NCBI RefSeq assembly: GCF_016920785.2
Contig: NW_024609846.1
Location: forward strand, 118,881,473 to 118,945,472
DNA from: Ixodes scapularis
Taxonomy: Eukaryota; Arthropoda; Arachnida; Ixodida; Ixodidae
DNA: 64,000 nucleotides
Direction: 5' to 3'
The position numbers were made by a program, and so were the translations under genes. Below are positions 30,977 through 40,212 of the stretch, one piece after another (positions within the stretch are counted from its first letter, which is position 1; each line of letters begins with the position of its first letter). The notes beneath the pieces are model-generated. The model was not told where the DNA came from. It did no database searches and saw only the letters and a list, made by a program, of their open reading frames with translations.

Positions 30977-31475
30977 TCATTCCCAAGGGGAGGGGGATGT
31001 GTGGTAGCGACTGGCCATGGGTGTGGCCAGAGCGAACCAGGTGCGTGTGAAGATGATGTGCTCCCGCTTGCACGGGGCACGAGACTGGGAGCTTGACTCG
31101 CACGAGACAGGGTCTGGACTCGATCGAAGCAGGGACCAGTTATGCTGATGTAAATAAGAGGAATTACATAAAACAGAAGGCTTTCTCGAGGTCTACCTGT
31201 AGAAGCGTAACCTTTTGTTGGAAATCGTCGCAGCACTCCAAAATACTTCGCGCTACATGCACGTTTATAACAAGTGTCCTCCCCTTAATACCACACGTCT
31301 GGTGAGGACCGACTACAAGGGTGATCACGCCTTGAAGTCGTTCCGCCAGCACCTTCATCAAAATCTTATAGTCCAAATTCGACAGAATAATCGGGCGGTA
31401 CGCTTCAACGAAGCGTAGCTTAACTCGATCTTCGCTCTTGGAGATTAAAACAGTATGATTAGACAAAAAGGTTGG

Positions 31476-32640
31476 GGCTCCAATCCACGGCCGTGAAGGC
31501 GGTTGGTCAGCGGAGCTGTGGTATCACCTGCAACGATTGCCTACTGCACTATATGCGAAATGCCGCCGCTGGTCGAATTGCCGTTTCTTTTTCCCTTTGC
31601 CGCTCCTAGTTTTCACGCTGCTCCTCGGGAGGCCAAACTATGCATGGCCTATTCATCGCGGTGCTGCAGCAACAATGAAATCAGTTGCTATACTCCGTTT
31701 CATCTTACGTTTAAGCGCAGCGGGTGCTACGAGCCACCGGAGCCAATCGGAGGCCGTGCGAGTGTCACGTGACCTTAGGGAGGGGGCACAGCGACGCGCG
31801 GAAAGCGTATCACGGGCCACGTTCACAAAACGGGATTGGCTAAAATAGCTCGTAGCATCCGCTGCGTCCGGACGTAAGGTGAAAGTGAAGCGGGGTGGAG
31901 GCGGGTGTCTCTTTTATATATGAAAGGCTAGTGACGTCACTCCCGACGTCGCAAGCTGCCGTCGCCGCGGCAGCTTGGGCAAGAGTAAGCTTCACCGGGA
32001 ACATATGCGTTACGTGTTTGGCATTGTTTGCAGGGGCTCCTTATCATTCATTATATGGTTAGGATGCTTGTTTTGTGCTTATTCTTTATTAAAACGAATG
32101 TTGTGCTGTATGTTGTATGCGTGGTGTTTGTACTTTTTGCTTAAATCTCCTATAGTCTTTTTTTTTTCGTAAAAACGCCGACACAAAAAAAAACACGCGG
32201 GGTAAAGGAACCTGCTTCGCATTGTTCGCAGGCGCCGTTATCAACCATTATGCCGTTTGCACTTCGCACTTCACACCAGGGCTTCGAATGACGTCAACTA
32301 CTTTCGAAGCAGCTGCCAACCTAATCTTTACCGGAACGCGTAGGACAGTGTTTCTATTGTTCACACGCGCCTTATCATCCATCGTGTGGTTTTGATGCTA
32401 ATTTTGATGATGCTTGTTTCGTGCTGTTCTTTATTGAAACGGGTACTGAGCTGTATGCTGTATGCCTGATTTCAAAGGAGATAGGCTGTTTTGCCTCCAA
32501 TTGTTCGCCGAGAGTTTTTTGCTCACAACGTTAACGACACGAAAATTTCCTTGGCTGGTAGAGATATACAGCTTCGCTGTAAAATCATATCCTCAAATAC
32601 TTTAATTCGAGAAGAATGGGCTCCTTCCTTCAAGAGAATG
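31476..32640. other. Unassigned repeat-rich sequence with a ~190-bp foldback
   Basis: No gene is seen. Arms near 31690-31730 (CGTTTCATCTTACG...GCAGCGGGTGCTACGAGCC) and 31845-31895 (the inverted partner GCTCGTAGCATCCGCTGCG) form a foldback. The join with E4 at 31475 is a break, not a recognisable end. Confidence 0.6.
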
Positions 32641-32649
32641 GGCGGTTTT

Positions 32650-33900
32650 AGAGCGCAGCTCTTAGGCGCTTTTAAGCGCGATCCAAACCAACGCGTTTTG
32701 GTGAGCGCGTAGGTCGTGCGCTTCCCGGAAATTGCGTATTTCGTGATGTTTTCGCTATTTCCTGTGCGCTTTCTGAGTCACAGCCATGCGCGTTGGATAG
32801 GACGGTGCGCTTTCGGGGGAGCGGAGGGCATCTACGCTAGACGGCGAAGAAACGCGGAGCCGGAACTGGCGCCTTCCACCGATGGGCCGGGAGAGAATAT
32901 GGGAGAGGATACGTCACAGCGCGTTTTTGCGCGCGTCCAGAAAAAGTTAAAATCATCCACATCTCTTATGCGCGCCCGCAAGGCGCAAGGAATCACCGCG
33001 ACGTCACGAAATACGCAATTTCTGGGAAGCGCACGACCTAAGCGCGCACAAAAACGCGTTGGCTTGGATCGTCCTTTATCCGCGTACAGCGGTGTTATGG
33101 TACGTTTACACTTGCGGATCCGCCAGCGAATCCGTCGAGCTTTGGCCGCTGGGGTGAAACACTGGGCGGAAAACGCGGCGGCGAGCCGTATAGGTCCGGG
33201 ATCTATTTCTGCCGCCGAACGAGGCGTTTCGCTGACCGGAAGTGACATTCTTGCGCAGCGCGACGCTGCCTACGTCATGAGTACGCGTTCTTCCGGGAGC
33301 AGCAACGCCCGGGAGAGAGAGAGCCGAGGCGGGAACTCTCGCGCCTCTCGTCATATTTGATGGTATGTTACGAGAACAGCTGCCGCAGCCGGCGTCGCCG
33401 CCGCCGCTCGAAGGTAATAGATGTAAACGCAACCCGCTCGTCGCCGTCGCCGCCGGGAGCGGATTTCTTCTGAGGTGTAAACGTACTATCACTGTCACCG
33501 TAGCCGTCGCCGTCGGCGTAACATCCCGCTAATTTTAGCGGGAAATTAAATTGAAGTTAAGGTCACGGGACGTCAATTTTCCCGTAAATCTAGCGAGGAA
33601 ACTGAATTTGTTCATGGGTGACGTGCCATGAAGTCATGTGACGTCATTTTCCGCGCTAAATTTAGCGGGGAAACTGAATTGGTGTTGAAGTTTCGTGGCG
33701 TCTATCTTCCAGCTAAATTTAGCGTTCAAACTGTGGTAGGAGGGGAGGGTATGGAGAAGGACGAGGGGAGGGGAAGGTACGGAGGAGGAGGATGGAGGGT
33801 GCTCGGAAGGATGAGGGGAGGGTATGGAGGAGGGAGGAGGAGTAGGAAGTAGGAGGAGCATAGGAAATGACGAGGAAAGTAGAGGACGAGGGGAGGAGGT
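32650..33900. mobile_element. HINE-G: related element with one standard end and nested foldbacks
   Basis: It starts AGAGCGCAGCTCTTAGGCGC after a T4 run, like the other copies. It then holds a large inverted repeat (32687-32785 against 33000-33080; GGTCGTGCGCTTCCC.GAAAT). A second inverted pair (33098-33120 against 33465-33492; TACGTTTACAC) follows, then GCCGTCGCCGTCGGCGTAAC, a TTTAGCGGGGAAA minisatellite (33525-33735) and a GGA-rich run. The far end is lost. It shares the minisatellite type with the decayed copy at 48.3-48.8 kb. Confidence 0.55.
33525..33735. repeat. Degenerate minisatellite with GCTAAATTTAGC palindromes
   Basis: About three units of ~65 bp share CCGCTAAATTTAGCGGGGAAACTGAATT, each with a GTGACGTCAT-like box. 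The same unit type occurs at 48296-48432. Confidence 0.7.
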
Positions 33901-34204
33901 GCATACCTCAGTGATTCATTTGACGCTACTTGCAAAATCAAGCTCACCAAGGCGCATAATGCCACTTAAGAGAATAAAAAGTAACAACGTCAGAGGCATC
34001 CGCTTCACGGCGGTGAACACAAGTGGGTATATCATTTGCTGGATCTTTAGGAGTAATACAATATTCAAAAAGGTAATTGTAGTGTGTGACGTTAAGGGCG
34101 CGGGGAAGAAGCGCGCATGGTCACGAGCACCTCCGCTCGGGCACTGTACTCCTCATTGCCGTCGTACAGGCATCCAGTTACAGAAGCTCCGTTCTGAATA
34201 AATA

Positions 34205-34275
34205 GAAATTAAAAAAAAAAACTGGCGACAAGAATGGGATTTGAACCCACGCGGGAATGCTCGTCGTCGTAGACG
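34205..34275 (-). pseudogene. 3' half of a tRNA-Ser/Leu-type gene
   Basis: The minus strand reads CGCGTGGGTTCAAATCCCAT...TTGTCGCCAG then a T11 run. B box and T arm are good and the terminator is present, but no A box or 5' half is found. It lies about 60 bp beyond the (TA)n tail of E6. Confidence 0.5.
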
Positions 34276-34312
34276 CATATAAAAAGTGGCTTCAAGTGGG
34301 CTACATCAGAGC

Positions 34313-34313
34313 C

Positions 34314-34390
<77 letters not shown>
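34313..34390. repeat. (TA)n microsatellite
   Basis: About 38 uninterrupted TA units are followed by TAGA-type units. It lies at the 3' tail of the decayed element E6 and may be its terminal repeat. Confidence 0.95.
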
Positions 34391-34392
<2 letters not shown>

Positions 34393-34439
34393 TATAGATA
34401 TATTTATTTATTTTTTTTAATATACAGGCTGGTCAGTGG

Positions 34440-34586
34440 TTTAAAAAGGAAACACCCAAGTCTTCTGGGCGTCACTTACAGCCACTTTGCAGCAAGAAGC
34501 TGATCAAAAACACTTGCCCATTTGGGCATATCTGGAATCGCCTCGATAAAGGATTTCAAAGTAGAAATACACTCTAAAAATACAAT
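34440..34586 (-). pseudogene. E6 non-LTR element, ORF2 C-terminus and 3' UTR
   Basis: The minus strand encodes FLECISTLKSFIEAI...WASVFDQLLAAKWL, matching the last 35 residues of ORF2 of E5. An A/T tail follows. The upstream part continues at 40599-41189; about 240 bp between them is missing. Confidence 0.7.
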
Positions 34587-35174
34587 GTGCCTATGCAGGA
34601 GTGCGAAGTCTGCGGGCTGACGGAGAGACACAACAAGACCATCGCCGACATGATCTCCATGTACGTCGACGTGGAGCACAAGACATGGGACGAGGTGTTG
34701 CCGTACGTCACATTTGCCTACAACACGGCCGTGCAAGAGACCACCGGGGTGACACCCTTCCAACTGGTTCATGGTCGTAAAGTAACGACAATGCTGGACG
34801 CGATGTTACCCCACGAACCGGCTCTCGACGGAAGCGACGACGCCCAGGTGGTTGCCCAACGGGCAGAAGAAGTCCGCCAGCTCGCCAGACACCGTATTCA
34901 AGCCCAACAACGTGTCGACACTGGCCGCTACAACCTTCGTCGTCGGGACGTCCACTTCCAGCCCGGAGACAGGGTGTGGGTGTGGACACCGATCCGGCGC
35001 CGTGGTCTCAGTGAGAAACTCCTAAAGCGCTACTTCGGACCCTACAAAGTACTTCGTCGACTCGGGGATCTGAACTACGAGGTGATGCCCGACGGAACAC
35101 GGACTTCATCACGCCGCGCTCCACGACCGGAAGTCGTCCACGTCGTGCGCCTCAAGCCGTACTGCGCGCGATAA
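34587..35174 (+). pseudogene. Gypsy-C integrase C-terminal part
   Basis: From about GLTERHNKTIADM the frame reads the end of a gypsy integrase: WDEVLPYVTFAYNTAVQETT, TPFQLVHGR, a GPYK(V)LRRLGDLNYEV motif and a terminal VVHVVRLKPY chromo-like tail. The 5' part of the element is absent. It is followed by a polypurine tract (AAAGGGGGGAG, 35308-35318) and an LTR. Confidence 0.88.
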
Positions 35175-35345
35175 GACTGCGAACTGTGATCTTGTGCACC
35201 GCCTGATAGGATTGTGTTTCGCGAGCCTTCGTATGTTCCCATTTTTTTCTTTGTTTGTTTCGCTCTGTTTTGTTGCCTTTTACGTGGCATCGAGACGATG
35301 CCTTTTTAAAGGGGGGAGTAATGCCACGCTCGTCAGCGAGCGACC

Positions 35346-35362
35346 GCGCGCGTGGCCGAGTG
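35346..35362 (+). repeat. 5' copy of the 17-bp target duplication of E5
   Basis: GCGCGCGTGGCCGAGTG is identical to 40213-40229. It covers the start of the A box of the LTR's tRNA-like sequence. Confidence 0.95.
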
Positions 35363-35401
35363 ATTCCACTTCCGGCCGCCGAAGCGAAAGGACGTGCGAT
35401 C
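35363..35401 (+). promoter_or_regulatory. Short 5' UTR of E5 with an ETS-like motif
   Basis: CACTTCCGG (35367-35375) lies five bases from the element's edge and matches the ETS/GABPA consensus read in reverse (CCGGAAGTG). E1 has the same motif at 1229-1237 and E2 has TTTTCCGGAA. An internal promoter is expected at the 5' end of such elements, but function is inferred. Confidence 0.45.
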
Positions 35402-36586
35402 ATGAGCTCCGTCGGAGCGGTTTCAGCGGCCTCATTGGGCCGCGGTAACAGGACCGAGGAAGGAACACAGGAACACTCCGTTGTTTTGCCACCACTGCCA
35501 ACTGGGTCAGTTGTTTTAAATACTGTTTTTCTTCACGCCGACATCAAGGGACGGCCTTACCACGTCGAAGAGTTCCGCGACGCCCTGGTTCGTCTCGCCT
35601 TACTGCCCGAGGTTATCGCCCTTGGGGCGTATCAAATGAACCATGTGTGGGCGGTGACCTTCAAAAGCGAGGAGGGCAAAAAGAAGTTGCTGGCCGCGTC
35701 CGAGCTCGTCGTAAAGGGCCGTCGGTGCATCGTCATCGATCCAAGCAACCAGGACGTGCGGATCAAACTGCATTGGCTGCTCTACAACGTCGCTGACGAC
35801 GACGTGCGGGCAGCTCTGGCTCCGTACGGAAAAGTCGTCGAAGTTGCCAAGGAGAAGTGGCGCGTCGATGGCTGCGGAAGCGTCGGCACAATGACGCGCA
35901 CGGCGGTCCTCCGTCTCAAGGGAGGCGTGACTGTGGACGACATCCCACACCAGCTGCGGGTCGGCGGCGAGTTGGCCCTCGTCGTGGTGCCAGGTAGGGC
36001 CCCTCTCTGCCTGCGATGCCAACGGACGGGACACATCCGCAAGGAGTGTCGCGTCCCCAGGTGCAACGTCTGCCGGCGGTTCGGCCACGAGGGCGCCCAG
36101 TGCGTGCGGAAGTACGCGGCGGCCACGGCCCCTGTGGGGGGCGACGAGAAATCGGAGCTTCTCATGGACGAGGCCGACGCCGAGGAGGCCGCTGCGGGCT
36201 CTGTTGGCACGTCCCCGGGTGCCACGCCCGCGCCCGTGGGCGACGCGGCGACCAGCGTGGACGGCACGGCACAGTGTGCGGACGTGACGCTGAAAGCGGC
36301 GCTGCGGGACTGTTCGGCCGGCGAAGTGACCGCGCCGAGCACAAGGCATTCCAAGGCCCACGACGACGGGAACGCAGAGGCCGTCGGAGATGTGCCCATG
36401 GACGACGCCGTGGCCTCTGCAAGTGGCCTGACCACGAAGCGAACCAGGGAAGACGGCGGCGTAGACCCCGCTGCGGCAAGCCAGGAGGAGCCGCCCATCA
36501 AGACGGCGCCCATCAGGAGAATGCGCATCACCCCGAAACCGAACATTCCCGTGGACGAGAGGAGGGCGGCCAAGCCACCCCCTTGA
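35402..36586 (+). CDS. E5 ORF1: CCHC gag-like RNA-binding protein, 394 aa
   Basis: The start MSSVGAVSAASLGRG is the first ATG inside the element. An open frame runs back to 35255, but only through LTR sequence. The N-terminal part (20-190) carries LPPLPTGSVVLNTVFLHAD and the KLHWLLYNVADDDVRAALAP block, an RRM-like fold in ZCCHC3-type proteins. Knuckles CLRCQRTGHIRKEC and CNVCRRFGHEGAQC lie at about 202-234. The tail is acidic and Ala-rich, ending AAKPPP. It would bind element RNA in the RNP. No breaks are seen. Confidence 0.94.
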   Translation: MSSVGAVSAASLGRGNRTEEGTQEHSVVLPPLPTGSVVLNTVFLHADIKGRPYHVEEFRDALVRLALLPEVIALGAYQMNHVWAVTFKSEEGKKKLLAASELVVKGRRCIVIDPSNQDVRIKLHWLLYNVADDDVRAALAPYGKVVEVAKEKWRVDGCGSVGTMTRTAVLRLKGGVTVDDIPHQLRVGGELALVVVPGRAPLCLRCQRTGHIRKECRVPRCNVCRRFGHEGAQCVRKYAAATAPVGGDEKSELLMDEADAEEAAAGSVGTSPGATPAPVGDAATSVDGTAQCADVTLKAALRDCSAGEVTAPSTRHSKAHDDGNAEAVGDVPMDDAVASASGLTTKRTREDGGVDPAAASQEEPPIKTAPIRRMRITPKPNIPVDERRAAKPPP

Positions 36587-36716
36587 GTGTGTGGGACAGA
36601 GCCCGATTGGGACCTCGGAGTCTTCGCGACGGGCAGTCAGTCGCCACCCCTGCGTCGCGACAGAGCGAAGGCTGTACGGTCCGAGGTAAGCGCCATACGG
36701 TCTGTCTTTTCTTTGA

Positions 36717-39700
36717 ATGGCCATCAGCCTAGAGGCAGCCCTACGTTTGGCCACGATTAACGTACGCGGGCTAGCGGCGAGGCGGCGGCAATACCAACTT
36801 AGCAGGTTGTTTGCGGACAACGAGCTAGATATTATCGCCGTCCAGGAAACCAAAGTGGAAAGCCAAGAACAGACAGACCGTATGGTGCAGCCTTTTCGAG
36901 CTCTCTTTAATGTCTGTGTCTCTCATGCTGTCGGGACGTCGGGAGGGTGCTGTTTGTTTATTCGCAGATCAGTTGGCGCTGTCGAGACGGCTGTAGGCGC
37001 GAGCGCTTTTGGCCGCTTCGTTTTTTGTGATTTTTCTTATTCAAATGTTGAATGGCGCGTGATTTGTGCATACGCCCCAAATCGCGAACGCGAACGCAAA
37101 GAATTTTTTGAAAGTCTCAGTCCGTATCTCGAATGTAATAGAGCTATTGTTTTTCTGGGTGATTTTAATTGTGTTTGCACTCTAGAAGATCGTTCCGGCC
37201 AAGTACGCCTACACGACCAAAGTGCTTTTTATTTAAACAATATCGTTGGGAAGAACGCTTTAGAAGACGTCGGATACTGCGCGTCTAACGGCAACGTACA
37301 GTTCACACATTTTCAAGGTTATAGTCACGCGCGACTGGATAGGGCGTATATTTCACTAGACCTTATTCACTTATGCAGCCAATACGCGGTTCAGCATGTT
37401 TCTTTTAGTGATCACGCGATGGTTATGTTCACCTTGGGTAACAGAGGTAAAGCAAAAAAATGGAATTGGTCGCTGTGGAAGTTAAACAGTAGTCTGGTGA
37501 AGGACGAAGTGTTTAGAGCTGCCATCAAAGAGTCTTTTAGGACGTTACACGAAAGTGAACAAGCAAGGTGGGGAGTAAGGTGGGAACTTTTGAAAGAAGA
37601 GGTAAAAATGAACGCGATAGAAAGAAGTACTATATTAAACCATCAGAAAACGAGGAAAGAGAACGAGCTGAGGCGCCAATTGAACGTCATTCTAATCGAA
37701 GAAAGCTTAAAACCCGGCGAGTTTCAACAGGAAATAAGGAACATAAAGAATCGATTGGAAGTGATCGATGCTGAAAGATACAGGGGGGCCGTTGTGAGGG
37801 CGCGATCCGAAAAGCTTTGGTTGAGCGAAATGCCTAATAAGCGTGCGCTGGGCGATGAAAAAAGATACGCGCAGCGAAATGAGATAAAAGAAATTTGCTG
37901 CCGTAACACAGTCACACGTGATAAGAAAGCAATCGAGCGAGCATTTGTCGAGCATTATCGCAATCTTCTCGGGCAGAGGACACAACAAGGGGAGGGTTTT
38001 GATTCGGAATTTTTATCTTTGATGCCCCAACTCGACGAACACATCCGTGATAGTTTAGAGGCACCGATTAGTGTTCAGGAACTTCAGATAGCCATCGACG
38101 ACCTCAGCACTGGAAAAACACCCGGACCAGATGGTCTTGGCGCCGAATTTTATAAGGAGCTTAAAACTGAGGCCGCGTATGTTCTCCAAAAAGTGCTAAT
38201 CGAGGCGTACGAAAACAATAAATTGCCACCGTCATTTTTAAGAACACATACGGTACTTATTCCGAAGTCAGACGATCCAGTTAAGCTTTTGTCTGTTGCT
38301 TCTTACAGACCGATAAGTTTAGCAAATGTAGATTATAAAATCTACATGAAAGTTTTAACCACACGATTACGGAGTGTTATCCAATGTCTTGTAGGGTCGC
38401 ATCAGACTTGCGGCATAAAGGGTCGAACTATTGGCACTAACGTACATGTTGCAAGAAGCATTTTGGAATGTTGTGACGCTCTCGACGGCCGAGTTGCAAT
38501 GTTGCAGCTCGACCTAGAGAAAGCTTTTGATCGTGTGTCACATCAGGTGCTTTTTAGTATTTTGGAACATGTAAACGTCGGCTCTGTAATAATTAAGGGT
38601 GTAAAAATGTCGTACCATGGTTGCTCTACATGTTTAGTAGTGAACAAAAGTGTAAGCGAAAAAATCGATGTTCGGTCCTCTGTGCGACAAGGTTGCCCTT
38701 TGTCGCCCCTACTCTTTGCCATTTACTTAGAACCTTTTTGCTTAAGACTCATCAGTAATCATAATATTCAGGGTCTTAAACTGCACTCTAGCGAGGTGAA
38801 AGTCCTTTCATACGCGGATGATATTGCCGTTTTTTGTGTTGACCAAGACAGTTTGCGCGAAGTAGTCAGCACTGCTTCTTCTTATTGTGCGAAATCAGGT
38901 AGCTTAATTAACTGGGGGAAATGCACAGGGTTCTGGCACGGGAACTGGGACACAACACCTAAGGTTTTTGTAAATGTTCAGTGGACAACCTTGCCTGCGA
39001 GGTATCTCGGCGTGCCGCTAGAGCATTACCGAGATACTGAACCATATTGGAACGACGAAAAAGAGAGGGTGAGAACAAAAACGGAGAATTGGAAGGGCCG
39101 GGATTTGTCCATGTTTGCGCGTGCCACTGTTTGTAACCTTTTTCTGACGGCAAAAATATGGTATGTGTTGCAGTTTTTGTCCATGTCGCGCACCAACGTG
39201 CAGAGGCTGCACAGAGTGTTCGCAGTCTTCATCTGGGGTTCAACCTGGGAGCGCTCAGCTCGTACGAACTTGTTTCGATCAGTTCGATGTGGTGGGCTAG
39301 GCTTGTCTCACTTGTTTATTCGGCAAATTGTATCGAGGTTTATGTTTCTGCGCGATCAAGAAGATATTTTCTTACGCACTGTTATTCAAACGCGATTAAG
39401 AAACTTGTCGCCTGAGTTCGTAGAGTCGTCAAGTAACGTCATGTGTTTGAGTGTCCGGGGTTATTTGCGTGAAGTGGTGCTGTCATTCCAGATGTTAAAA
39501 GTGCGTTTTTCTTTAGAGTATTTGGTTTCCGTTTCACGGAAAAAACTGTATAAGGACTTAGTGGATGTTTTATTGCCAATCCCCCTGTACAGGTCTTTAT
39601 ACCCCAATAGCTCAGGTTTAGACGTTTTGAAAAGAGTTAAAAGAATGCCGGTAAAACCCACCGTTAAATCGTTTTTCTTTAGATTACACTGCGGCGTCCT

Positions 39701-40118
39701 GCCAGTTAAGACATGGCTGGAGGAAAAGGGCGTATTTGTACCGTGGTCTACCAACTGTTTCTTATGTAAAAAGCCTGAGACCATAGAACATGTATTCATT
39801 GAATGTTGGGATGCCATCTTCCACTGGGACATCCTCCAGCGCACTCTTAAGAAAGAGCTACCCATAACAGCGCAGGGAATTCGCTTCCTGCCCGTTGACA
39901 ACGACGGTGGGGTTCCCTACGACATGTTTATGGCACTCAGCCTTCACAGTATATGGAAGACGAGGATGGGGGTGCGCCATGCGGACATGAACGTTCGCAC
40001 GGTCAGAGAAAACTTTGTTGAAAGTGTGGCCTACATTCGCGAGGTGTATCGGGCGCTACCTGAACCCCCAGACTGGTGGCAGGTCCTGAATGATTTGGTT
40101 CTCCTAAAGAGACTTTAA
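36717..40118 (+). CDS. E5 ORF2: APE endonuclease-reverse transcriptase, 1133 aa
   Basis: The APE domain (1-240) has TINVRGL, AVQETKV, GDFN near 148, RLDRAY, and FSDH near 231-233; this domain should nick the tRNA target. A coiled linker follows. RT (about 440-770) has TPGPDGLGAEFY, TVLIPKS, YRPISLANVDYK, HQTCGIKGRT, LDLEKAFDRV, SSVRQGCPLSPLLF, and YADD at about 699-702. A C-terminal region with GGLGLSHLF leads to zinc finger CFLCKKPETIEHVFIEC near 1014. The family is usually 1000-1300 aa, so it is full length. All catalytic motifs are present and the frame is unbroken. Confidence 0.96.
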   Translation: MAISLEAALRLATINVRGLAARRRQYQLSRLFADNELDIIAVQETKVESQEQTDRMVQPFRALFNVCVSHAVGTSGGCCLFIRRSVGAVETAVGASAFGRFVFCDFSYSNVEWRVICAYAPNRERERKEFFESLSPYLECNRAIVFLGDFNCVCTLEDRSGQVRLHDQSAFYLNNIVGKNALEDVGYCASNGNVQFTHFQGYSHARLDRAYISLDLIHLCSQYAVQHVSFSDHAMVMFTLGNRGKAKKWNWSLWKLNSSLVKDEVFRAAIKESFRTLHESEQARWGVRWELLKEEVKMNAIERSTILNHQKTRKENELRRQLNVILIEESLKPGEFQQEIRNIKNRLEVIDAERYRGAVVRARSEKLWLSEMPNKRALGDEKRYAQRNEIKEICCRNTVTRDKKAIERAFVEHYRNLLGQRTQQGEGFDSEFLSLMPQLDEHIRDSLEAPISVQELQIAIDDLSTGKTPGPDGLGAEFYKELKTEAAYVLQKVLIEAYENNKLPPSFLRTHTVLIPKSDDPVKLLSVASYRPISLANVDYKIYMKVLTTRLRSVIQCLVGSHQTCGIKGRTIGTNVHVARSILECCDALDGRVAMLQLDLEKAFDRVSHQVLFSILEHVNVGSVIIKGVKMSYHGCSTCLVVNKSVSEKIDVRSSVRQGCPLSPLLFAIYLEPFCLRLISNHNIQGLKLHSSEVKVLSYADDIAVFCVDQDSLREVVSTASSYCAKSGSLINWGKCTGFWHGNWDTTPKVFVNVQWTTLPARYLGVPLEHYRDTEPYWNDEKERVRTKTENWKGRDLSMFARATVCNLFLTAKIWYVLQFLSMSRTNVQRLHRVFAVFIWGSTWERSARTNLFRSVRCGGLGLSHLFIRQIVSRFMFLRDQEDIFLRTVIQTRLRNLSPEFVESSSNVMCLSVRGYLREVVLSFQMLKVRFSLEYLVSVSRKKLYKDLVDVLLPIPLYRSLYPNSSGLDVLKRVKRMPVKPTVKSFFFRLHCGVLPVKTWLEEKGVFVPWSTNCFLCKKPETIEHVFIECWDAIFHWDILQRTLKKELPITAQGIRFLPVDNDGGVPYDMFMALSLHSIWKTRMGVRHADMNVRTVRENFVESVAYIREVYRALPEPPDWWQVLNDLVLLKRL

Positions 40119-40212
40119 TGTAACCACGTCGACAAAGAAGTGATTGACGTGTTTTAGCATTTTATCTGTACCAAATGCAAAAACAGGCAATAAATAAAAA
40201 AAAAAAAAAAAA

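Larger units (their letters stand above)
21294..31175 (+). mobile_element. Gypsy-A: Ty3/Gypsy LTR retrotransposon, complete apart from two nested insertions
   Basis: Two 178-bp LTRs (21294-21471 and 30998-31175, start TGTGTGG, end ACA) differ at one position seen by eye. GAAGG is duplicated at both edges (21289-21293 and 31176-31180). A TGGTGTCAGAA primer-binding site follows the 5' LTR and an AAGGGGAGGGGG polypurine tract precedes the 3' LTR. The gag-pol frame is open and is split only by HINE-E and Gypsy-B. It inserted between EKAF and DRV of the E4 RT. Confidence 0.93.
16909..31475 (-). mobile_element. Non-LTR retrotransposon E4, 3' part, heavily interrupted
   Basis: The 3' poly(A) lies at 16909-16917 directly on GCGTGGTCTAG of a tRNA-Glu. 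About 2 kb of element sequence remains in five pieces: 16909-17461, 18093-19121, 20902-20981, 21255-21293 and 31181-31475. They are separated by HINE-D, two Harbinger-like elements and Gypsy-A. The 5' portion beyond TVLISK at 31475 is absent, replaced by unrelated repeat sequence. Confidence 0.87.
17015..31475 (-). pseudogene. ORF2 reverse transcriptase of E4, C-terminal part, in five pieces
   Basis: Recognisable from the amino end: YRPIILSNLDYKILMKVL, HQTCGIKGRT and VDLEKAF (31181-31475), then DRVSHEI after Gypsy-A (21255-21293). The palm and YADD-like FADDAA (near 18950), ARASVCNAFL, GGLGLSHFFVRQ (18.4-18.7 kb) and the C-terminal RHADVDVR segment (17.0-17.3 kb) follow. Many stops and shifts exist besides the insertions. 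Confidence 0.85.
35363..40212 (+). mobile_element. E5: complete, apparently intact tRNA A-box-specific non-LTR retrotransposon (4.85 kb)
   Basis: The 5' end is ATTCCACTTCCGG, with a 39-bp 5' UTR. ORF1 (35402-36586), a 130-bp spacer, ORF2 (36717-40118), a short 3' UTR with AATAAA, and a poly(A) tail (to 40212) follow. A perfect 17-bp duplication flanks it. The integration point is the base after ...GGCCGAGTG in a tRNA-like A box, matching the point used by E1-E3 in tRNA-Glu. APE-type endonuclease, CCHC ORF1 and a C-terminal CCHC finger place it in the broad L1/Tx1 group, which I infer from motif style. Confidence 0.95.

Noticed and set aside
32716..33360. 214-aa frame in the foldback region
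   Set aside because: It spans both arms of an inverted repeat, so its sequence is dictated by the palindrome; composition is Arg/Ala-rich without a domain.
34205..34275. Counting the E6 3' end as a further A-box junction
   Set aside because: The tRNA-like 3' half lies about 60 bp from the tail and no A box is at the junction, so it does not support the site rule.
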